Shown here in pieces: positions 1 to 4,387 of a stretch of 5,212 nt of DNA; the first letter of the stretch is position 1, and every line of letters begins with the position of its first letter. The DNA is from Balneolaceae bacterium. GTDB taxonomy: Bacteria; Bacteroidota; Rhodothermia; Balneolales; Balneolaceae. The position numbers and the translations under genes were made by a program. The stretch spans positions 1 to 5,212 of the forward strand of contig SLKH01000253.1 in the NCBI GenBank assembly GCA_007134665.1, read 5' to 3'. Under the pieces are notes generated by a model. It had not been told where the DNA came from. It searched no databases and saw only the letters and a list, made by a program, of their open reading frames with translations.

Positions 1-16
1 CGGGCATTTCGTAATG

Positions 17-45
17 TTGCCACATGGTCAATATTTACTAATAAT
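17..45 (+). promoter_or_regulatory. candidate sigma70-like promoter for the NlpC/P60 gene
   Basis: TTGCCA (17-22) and AATAAT (40-45) each match the sigma70 consensus hexamers at 5 of 6 positions and are separated by the optimal 17 bp. A transcript would start near 52, giving a leader of about 64 nt. No Bacteroidota-type -7 element (TAnnTTTG) was seen here. A two-hexamer match in AT-rich DNA can arise by chance, so this is only a candidate. Confidence 0.4.
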
Positions 46-115
46 TGCATCAGTCCTTATTTTTTTCGTAAGATTCAGGAAATTAATGTACCCCATTTAT
101 TAAAGAATTACCTCA

Positions 116-640
116 ATGAATATACCGGATTATAAAAATCGAACCGGTATCGTAGTTATGGTACTGTTTTTTTTCAGTATTCTGTCGGCCTGTGGTATAG
201 CAAGCCGTACTGCCGGTCCGCCCGGCTCAGGTAATACTATTTCATACGGGGCTGGAACTTCGCATACTTTAAACAACATTCAAAACCAGCTTTACAGGGC
301 ACATGAAGAGTGGGAAGGTACCCCCTATATCCTGGGTGGAGCAAGCCGAAGTGGGGTTGATTGCTCTTCATTTATTCAGATCGTATTTAATCAATATTTT
401 GATATGAATCTGCCCCGGCATACAAGTGAACAGATCAGGGTTGGTAATGGGGTTCGGAGGAATGCCACCAGGCCGGGCGATCTTATCTTCTTCCGGACTT
501 CCCGCAGCGGCCTCCATGTCGGGATTGCAGTGAATGGCCATGAATTTTTACACGCTTCCACCTCATCCGGGGTAATGATATCAAGTATGAATGAACGGTA
601 CTGGGCTTCGAGGTTTCTGGGTGTGAGGAGGGTTTTTTAG
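116..640 (+). CDS. NlpC/P60 family lipoprotein, probable cell-wall peptidoglycan endopeptidase
   Basis: This 174-residue protein is a predicted secreted lipoprotein with an NlpC/P60 cysteine-peptidase domain, a family that cleaves stem-peptide bonds of peptidoglycan. The N-terminus has a basic region (K7, R9), a hydrophobic stretch (about 11-24) and a lipobox LSAC ending at Cys26, so it should be lipid-anchored to an envelope membrane. The catalytic domain spans about 55-174. The nucleophile is Cys83 in the GVDCSSF motif, the general base is His134 in GLHVGIAV, and the third polar residue is His146 in FLHAS. The PRHTSEQ (100-106) and RPGDLIFF (119-126) blocks are also typical. The size fits minimal single-domain members such as the Spr type, with no SH3 or LysM domain. 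The first ATG is preferred because the next, at codon 15, would remove the positive n-region of the signal peptide. No good Shine-Dalgarno sequence precedes it. It appears monocistronic. The exact bond cleaved cannot be read from sequence. Confidence 0.93.
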   Translation: MNIPDYKNRTGIVVMVLFFFSILSACGIASRTAGPPGSGNTISYGAGTSHTLNNIQNQLYRAHEEWEGTPYILGGASRSGVDCSSFIQIVFNQYFDMNLPRHTSEQIRVGNGVRRNATRPGDLIFFRTSRSGLHVGIAVNGHEFLHASTSSGVMISSMNERYWASRFLGVRRVF

Positions 641-835
641 ATTGTTAAACCTTTTATAAATGGTTAATGAGTAAGTAACCAAGGCAATCTCACCGGATAT
701 GGAAGCTGTTTTATACATTGAATAACATCAATTAACATCTCTTAACTCTGTAGTTGCCAAATCGGATGAACGCAGGCAGTATTTCATCTGTTTTTATAAG
801 TGAATCATCATGAAGTGTAATAAAATAAACGATTT

Positions 836-1426
836 ATGAGTACAATAAATGAGAAGTCGTTGCGAAAATATTCATCAGATTTGTATTCACTTCAAAACCA
901 TCTTCTGAAAGCAGTAAAAAAACAACAGGCATCAGATAAAGTAAAACAGAAAGAGGCCATTGAAATTCTTCATATGATGAACCTGAGAATTTCGGATCAA
1001 ATAAAAGATTTTGATCCGTTGCTTGAGAAACTGGGCGGTGATATCAGTGATGAAATCAAATCAAAAATTGCAACCTTTACAGGTACAATTTCCGGCCTGA
1101 TTGAATCTGCACGCAGGGACCCTGTTTCAAAGATGTTACGCGACGACTATATCGCTCTGTCTATGCTGGCAGTGGGTTATAAAATGCTTTATACGACATC
1201 TTTAGTAGCACACAGAGACGATGTGGCAGAGATGTGTATGAATCACCTTACTTCTGTTACACGGATGATAACCGAAATAAGCAAGGCTATCCCAATGGTT
1301 GTACCCAAAGAAATGATGGATGACCAGGAGCTGGCGTCAGAGATCGGGATGAAAGCAGTTGAGAAGACACAAAAAGCCTGGAGCTCTGAGACAATAGAAG
1401 CGGGCCCGGAAGTTGTGGAAGTATAA
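836..1426 (+). CDS. uncharacterised all-helical protein, possibly ferritin-like bundle
   Basis: I do not firmly recognise this 196-residue protein. It has no signal peptide or membrane segment and should be cytosolic. The sequence reads as successive amphipathic helices at about 6-30, 33-65, 71-94, 96-125, 127-151 and 162-182, with an acidic tail (EAGPEVVEV). The layout and spacing recall ferritin-like YciE/DUF892 proteins: an opening helix like DLYSLQNHLLKAVKKQ, a mid-protein 'IESARRDPVSKMLRDDYIALSML' type segment, and a final long pair of helices. The Glu/His pairs that bind iron in real ferritins are not evident in helices 3 and 4, so a structural rather than catalytic bundle is possible. 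It is rich in Met (about 15 residues). No Shine-Dalgarno sequence precedes the ATG, and a nine-codon open frame (810-839) ends overlapping it. It is followed by a strong intrinsic terminator and appears to be its own transcription unit. The coding call is strong; the fold is a guess. Confidence 0.85.
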   Translation: MSTINEKSLRKYSSDLYSLQNHLLKAVKKQQASDKVKQKEAIEILHMMNLRISDQIKDFDPLLEKLGGDISDEIKSKIATFTGTISGLIESARRDPVSKMLRDDYIALSMLAVGYKMLYTTSLVAHRDDVAEMCMNHLTSVTRMITEISKAIPMVVPKEMMDDQELASEIGMKAVEKTQKAWSSETIEAGPEVVEV

Positions 1427-1446
1427 ACGTATAATTAAGACATTCA

Positions 1447-1482
1447 AACCTGGAACCTTAGAAGGTTCCGGGTTATTTTTTT
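1447..1482 (+). terminator. intrinsic terminator after the helical protein gene
   Basis: A 12-bp stem (1447-1458 pairing with 1463-1474, with one G-U pair at 1451/1470) closes a TAGA tetraloop. One A follows, then seven T residues (1476-1482). It starts 21 nt after the stop codon at 1426. It is a classic Rho-independent terminator in the + orientation. Confidence 0.9.
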
Positions 1483-1543
1483 ATGATTCTGATTAATAGT
1501 ATGGCTACATTCATTCTCGTTTAGTGTTCCATTAAAGTTTATG

Positions 1544-1565
1544 AATTACTTTGGCAGAAGTAATT
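1544..1565. repeat. perfect 8-bp inverted repeat upstream of the 2-TM protein gene
   Basis: AATTACTT (1544-1551) and AAGTAATT (1558-1565) are exact inverted copies around a 6-bp centre, TGGCAG. The repeat ends 22 nt before the ATG at 1588, just ahead of a GGAG Shine-Dalgarno (1574-1577). It could be an operator for a dimeric regulator or a small leader hairpin. There is no T tract of terminator type after it. Confidence 0.5.
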
Positions 1566-1587
1566 TTCGACCTGGAGATGAGATAAT

Positions 1588-2115
1588 ATGAAACAGTTTA
1601 CCAACTTTCTGCTGGTTTTGGCTTCTTTGGTGCTCATGTTTTTGGTGATTTGGGCATTTTATCTGGGTGTAACATTTGTCATAAATCAATTTGAATTTTT
1701 TGATGCAAGAGAGACAGCCATTGTAACTGTCAGCTCTCTCGTGGTTTTGATGAGTTCCCTGATTATTGCAACAGCAATCCGGTCGTCTATTCAAAAAGGT
1801 GACAAAAAGATACACCCTATGAAAGCAGAACTTTATTCAAGGTATGTAAGTACTTATGACCTGCTTAAAAACAGTTCTGAAAATTTTGATTCCGAACTAA
1901 TCCGGATGAACAGACAAATGATACTGTGGGCCGGGGATGACGTTTTAAATGAATATGGACGGCTGCTTAGTATGCTTGAAAAGGGGGATGATAAAATTTA
2001 CAGGCAGGCTACAAATGTATTGCTTGAAATCAGGAAAGATCTGGGCCATAATAACAGAGGGGTGAACATCGAATTGATTAGTGACAGTACCATCAGTGAA
2101 TCACAATCAGGTTAG
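1588..2115 (+). CDS. uncharacterised membrane protein with two N-terminal TM helices and a cytosolic helical domain
   Basis: I do not recognise a named family for this 175-residue protein. Two strong hydrophobic helices lie at about 6-32 and 43-64. The intervening loop (NQFEFFDARET) is short and acidic, and the second helix is followed by basic residues (R65, K70, K73, K74), so by the positive-inside rule both ends should be cytoplasmic. The tail (about 75-160) is predicted helical. It carries LWAGDDVLNEY (113-123) and LLEIRKDLGH (145-154), which resemble conserved blocks I have seen in other small uncharacterised bacterial membrane proteins. The start is supported by GGAG at 1574-1577, 10 nt upstream. 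The gene follows a terminator and an inverted repeat (1544-1565), so it is probably transcribed alone. It converges on the DUF3307 gene with only 26 bp between the stop codons and no evident terminator there. The coding call is strong; the function is unknown. Confidence 0.85.
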   Translation: MKQFTNFLLVLASLVLMFLVIWAFYLGVTFVINQFEFFDARETAIVTVSSLVVLMSSLIIATAIRSSIQKGDKKIHPMKAELYSRYVSTYDLLKNSSENFDSELIRMNRQMILWAGDDVLNEYGRLLSMLEKGDDKIYRQATNVLLEIRKDLGHNNRGVNIELISDSTISESQSG

Positions 2116-2141
2116 TTTTGACCGGATGATGAAATCTTGCT

Positions 2142-2849
2142 TTAGCCTTGTATAATCGTAATCCACATTGCTATTGCGAGGGCAATTCCAAAACTGATCA
2201 GAGTACCAATCAATATGTATTCGGTCAGTTTACGGTCTTTGGCCCTGGTCAGGTCACCAAACCTGAAGACCGATTTGGCTGCCAGCAGAAAACCAACGGT
2301 TTGCCAATATCCTGCAAGTACAGAAATAAAAATGAACAGGCGTTCCAGGATACCAATAAACTTTCCTGCATCGTGAAGTGATTCCGATTGGGCCTCTTTA
2401 ATATCACCAGACCACCGCAACATCAAATGCTGAATAAAATAAGAGGTCGGATACGTCAGAAAAAGTGCTGCCGTCAGAATAAGCCAGTACTCCAGTGGCC
2501 AGGCTGAATGGATATTTATATCGGGTTGCACAATCCAGGCCCAGGTAATCACTATCACCAGCAGATGTAATATTTGATCAATAAAGAACCATAGCCCCCT
2601 CGTATTTTCATGCTGAAGCTGAAGTTTGAGCCCGTCAATGATCCAATGGGAAACCACGATGATGGCTACAGCATACCATAAACCGGGATCGCCGGTAAGG
2701 ATGATCAGCAGCACCAGATGTACGGCAAGATGCAGGTAGAGATAGGGCGCTTTCCAGGTTTTTTTCTCTTTCTGTTCGATCCATTTCCGGGGCTGCATGA
2801 AAAAATCACCGATCAGATGCGCCAATATCCATTTTGTCAGTAGTATCAT
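2142..2849 (-). CDS. DUF3307 family multi-pass membrane protein
   Basis: This 235-residue integral membrane protein matches the DUF3307 family as I recall it. The signs are the opening AHLIGDFFMQ (10-19), the SHWIIDGLK block (67-75), DQILHLL (91-97), GKFIGILERLFIFI (162-175) and the closing FLLAAKSVFRFGDL (187-200) followed by EYILIGTLISF (210-220). Hydrophobic segments occur at about 2-18, 38-52, 57-74, 88-106, 120-138, 169-190 and 210-232, giving six or seven membrane passes. His/Asp pairs spaced by three residues (H11/D15, H68/D72, D91/H95, also H40/H44) sit in or near membrane segments. This is unusual and could mark a metal site. The ATG overlaps the satD stop codon as ATGA (2846-2849), so translation is probably coupled and the two products likely function together. 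The family's biochemical role is not known to me. In streptococci, SatD is linked to the acid-tolerance sat operon, but that need not apply here. Confidence 0.85.
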   Translation of the reverse strand: MILLTKWILAHLIGDFFMQPRKWIEQKEKKTWKAPYLYLHLAVHLVLLIILTGDPGLWYAVAIIVVSHWIIDGLKLQLQHENTRGLWFFIDQILHLLVIVITWAWIVQPDINIHSAWPLEYWLILTAALFLTYPTSYFIQHLMLRWSGDIKEAQSESLHDAGKFIGILERLFIFISVLAGYWQTVGFLLAAKSVFRFGDLTRAKDRKLTEYILIGTLISFGIALAIAMWITIIQG

Positions 2850-3466
2850 AATTCAGGAGTTAACCTTTGTATTCTTTTTCGGTAATAGGATTCGAGCTCC
2901 AGAATTTCATACAGAGCACCTCTGCGGATACGTTCACTAACAGAAGACTGGGCAATCTGCAGACGCTTGCTGATCTTCTTCTGTGGAAGATCCGGATTCG
3001 ATAACATGATTCCGGCAGTTTCCGCACTGTTTATACTCCAGGAATTGATGGTAATCAGTGCAAGTTTGAACATCATATTGATCTCTTCATCAAATAACGG
3101 ATCATGAGATTTTACCGCCATGGTCATGTTCTTTTTTTTCAGCCATTCGAGTAAACGGCCTGACCGGACAAACGCATCTCCGGTTGATTCGCTGACTCTC
3201 GGTGAATCAAAACTCTTCTGCCCGATTCCGATGGCGACTCTCACATCAAGCCCGTCTACCTGTTTGACGATGGCTTTGATCTGCAAGGCCAGTTTAAGTG
3301 AATCCGTTGGATTCACTTCGATCTGGAAACTGTCTCCCCTGTAAAATTCCCAGGTTTCGGGAGTTTTCCCGGTTTTTTGGAATAGGTTTTTCAACGGATC
3401 CAGCCAATCGGCAGGATTCTCATGAGTGCTTGAATGGACAATATCGCCGGTTAATACAGAAAGCAT
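2846..3466 (-). CDS. SatD family protein: nucleotidyl-cyclase-like N-domain plus C-terminal helix-turn-helix
   Basis: This 206-residue cytosolic protein matches the SatD family. I place the start at the ATG at 3464-3466. An upstream in-frame TTG (3470-3472) would add only two residues and is less likely. The N-terminal domain (about 1-120) has LTGDIVHSS with Asp8, then YRGDSFQIEV with Asp45, then LDVRVAIGIGQ (73-83) and STGDAFVRSGRLLE (94-107). These blocks occur in the order and spacing of class III nucleotidyl cyclase or GGDEF-type palm domains, in which the two Asp residues bind metal. Whether it synthesises or only binds a nucleotide cannot be told. The C-terminal part contains a winged or simple helix-turn-helix, KKISKRLQIAQSSVSERIRRG (about 163-183), suited to DNA binding. 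No Shine-Dalgarno sequence precedes the start. Three palindromic sites (3474-3551) lie immediately upstream and overlap the likely promoter, which suggests autoregulation. It is coupled to the DUF3307 gene by ATGA. Confidence 0.85.
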   Translation of the reverse strand: MLSVLTGDIVHSSTHENPADWLDPLKNLFQKTGKTPETWEFYRGDSFQIEVNPTDSLKLALQIKAIVKQVDGLDVRVAIGIGQKSFDSPRVSESTGDAFVRSGRLLEWLKKKNMTMAVKSHDPLFDEEINMMFKLALITINSWSINSAETAGIMLSNPDLPQKKISKRLQIAQSSVSERIRRGALYEILELESYYRKRIQRLTPEL

Positions 3467-3473
3467 GATCAAG

Positions 3474-3551
3474 TATCGGTTATTTTACCGATATAGTCAA
3501 TATATCGTCAAAATAAACGATAAGATGGAATTATCGAAGATTTACCCGATG
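3474..3551. promoter_or_regulatory. three tandem palindromic operator sites with 29-bp period
   Basis: Three 20-bp imperfect palindromes of the form TATCG-N10-CGATR lie at 3474-3493, 3503-3522 and 3532-3551. Each begins exactly 29 bp after the previous one. The outer arms TATCG/CGATA are identical in all three except for a final G in the third. The first has extended 7-bp arms (TATCGGT/ACCGATA). Sites 1 and 2 share 17 of 20 bases when one is inverted. The array fills the gap upstream of satD, with site 1 ending 7 nt before the ATG. It covers the candidate promoter hexamers, so a bound protein should repress. The obvious candidate is the helix-turn-helix of SatD itself, though this is inference. 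No fourth site is found one period to either side. Confidence 0.75.
3482..3511 (-). promoter_or_regulatory. candidate promoter of the satD-DUF3307 unit
   Basis: On the minus strand, TTGACG (plus-strand 3506-3511) and TAAAAT (plus-strand 3482-3487) each match the sigma70 consensus at 5 of 6 positions with an 18-bp spacer. The -10 lies in the centre of operator site 1 and the -35 in site 2. Transcription would start near 3475, leaving a leader of only about 9 nt or effectively none. That fits the absence of a Shine-Dalgarno sequence. An overlapping weaker alternative is TTGACT-N17-GATACT, with its -35 at 3495-3500. Confidence 0.45.
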
Positions 3552-3605
3552 TGAGATGACATTTTGAATGTTTTTTTGGTGAAATGAATCAGGTATAAAA
3601 CAAAG

Positions 3606-3938
3606 TTATGGAATCATTTTTGTGACAGACCCGATAACTGTTTGCACTAATGCTGTCTTAAACCGGTCGATTCGGGCTTGTGCCAGGCCTTTTTGTTTCA
3701 GGGCATGCATTTCAGCAAGATCTTTTTTGCTTTTGATAAGCCATTCAAAATCATCTTTTGACAGTTCCCCTGTTAACAGTTGTTCAGACCATGATTGCAG
3801 GTCATCACGTGTTTTATGAACAAACTGGAGCCCGTCTTTAATCAGTTCATCCCTGATATCGGTTCCAACTTCGGAAGCAAGAGTTCCCAGTTCATCTTTC
3901 AGATTATCAAGAAACATGTTAAAGTCGAATATGCTCAT
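3606..3938 (-). CDS. small helical protein of unknown function, third gene of the patatin operon
   Basis: I do not recognise this 110-residue protein. It has no signal peptide and is almost entirely helical. An amphipathic acidic first half (about 1-50, MSIFDFNMFLDNLKDELG onward) is followed by a basic central stretch, GELSKDDFEWLIKSKKDLAEMHALKQKGLAQ (about 57-87), and a more hydrophobic end (ALVQTVIGSVTKMIP, 96-110) that could be a membrane-touching amphipathic helix. The ATG overlaps the stop of the upstream lipoprotein gene as ATGA (3935-3938). It also has a good GGAGG (plus-strand 3943-3947) at a close 4-nt spacing, so both coupling and an own ribosome site support this start. It is the last gene of the operon. 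No clear terminator follows on this strand. It may be a cytoplasmic partner of the lipoprotein or phospholipase, but this rests on gene order alone. Confidence 0.8.
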   Translation of the reverse strand: MSIFDFNMFLDNLKDELGTLASEVGTDIRDELIKDGLQFVHKTRDDLQSWSEQLLTGELSKDDFEWLIKSKKDLAEMHALKQKGLAQARIDRFKTALVQTVIGSVTKMIP

Positions 3939-4384
3939 GGAACCTCCGAAGGTTTTATTTTGCCGCTTTCAAGCCCGATAATGGTATCGAATGCATCACT
4001 GATCACTCCTTTGGCCTCTCTGACAAAAACAGGAGATAGAGTACCCTGATCCTGCCATCGATGGATGAAGCCACCGAGCAAATTACGGTCAGGATCTTTG
4101 AGTATTTCCCATTGCCGGGTACTCAATTCATTGTCAGGGCGCCCCCTGGCATATTCATACGCTTTTTCAATTTCGAAAAGCAGGTTCTCTGCTTCCACAG
4201 CATGCTCTTCATACGGTTCCACTGCATGATCCATAAAACGAAGAGAGGTGGCCTTCAGGGTTACAGCCTGCTGATAAGCTTGCTCACTGAATAATGATAT
4301 TCCGGGCCTGCACCCGGTTAAAATCAATATGAGTGCTGGCAGGATAGTACATGAAACGCATTTTATTGTGACAGAAACTTTCAT
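3935..4384 (-). CDS. small predicted lipoprotein, second gene of the patatin operon
   Basis: This 149-residue protein starts with a basic n-region (MKVSVTIK), a hydrophobic core (about 10-22) and the lipobox LTGC ending at Cys25, so it should be exported and lipid-modified. The mature part (about 26-149) is hydrophilic and mostly helical. It has a long acidic helix around 50-79 (HAVEPYEEHAVEAENLLFEIEKAYEYARG as separate segments), then RQWEILKDPDRNLLGGFIHRW (90-110) and a final helix with AFDTIIGLESGK. I recognise no enzymatic motif or named family. It starts 3 nt after the stop of the phospholipase gene and overlaps the next gene by ATGA, so it is certainly cotranscribed and probably translated by coupling. 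An envelope partner, substrate-presenting factor or immunity-like protein for the phospholipase are all possible. None is supported beyond the gene order. Confidence 0.82.
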   Translation of the reverse strand: MKVSVTIKCVSCTILPALILILTGCRPGISLFSEQAYQQAVTLKATSLRFMDHAVEPYEEHAVEAENLLFEIEKAYEYARGRPDNELSTRQWEILKDPDRNLLGGFIHRWQDQGTLSPVFVREAKGVISDAFDTIIGLESGKIKPSEVP

Positions 4385-4387
4385 TGG

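Noticed and set aside
1..135. Open frame from the window edge to a TAA at 133-135 on the + strand
   Set aside because: It has no visible start, overlaps the nlpC signal-peptide region and covers the candidate promoter. Forty-four open codons in AT-rich DNA are not unusual.
631..681. Possible terminator hairpins after the NlpC/P60 gene (GGTTT-N11-AAACC; TGGTTA-N9-TAACCA)
   Set aside because: The stems are 5-6 bp with long loops and no proper T tract follows, so neither is a convincing intrinsic terminator.
1546..1815. 89-codon minus-strand frame opposite the 2-TM protein gene
   Set aside because: Its product is Cys- and His-rich low-plausibility sequence lying antisense to a well-supported gene with a ribosome site. 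The other long opposite-strand frames under the minus-strand genes are rejected for the same reason.
3442..3446. Extra TATCG half-site inside satD
   Set aside because: It lies 32 bp, not 29 bp, from site 1, has no matching CGATA arm and is explained by the codons of the GDI motif.
3474..3560. Three 29-bp units resembling a short CRISPR or iteron array
   Set aside because: Only the palindromic arms are shared, there are no identical repeats separated by unique spacers, and the array overlaps a promoter next to an HTH gene. Operator sites explain it better than CRISPR repeats or a replication origin.
3559..3577. ACATT-TTG-AATGT followed by seven T on the + strand
   Set aside because: The stem is only 5 AT-rich base pairs. 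It faces the + direction, where no gene ends, so it cannot terminate the minus-strand operon.
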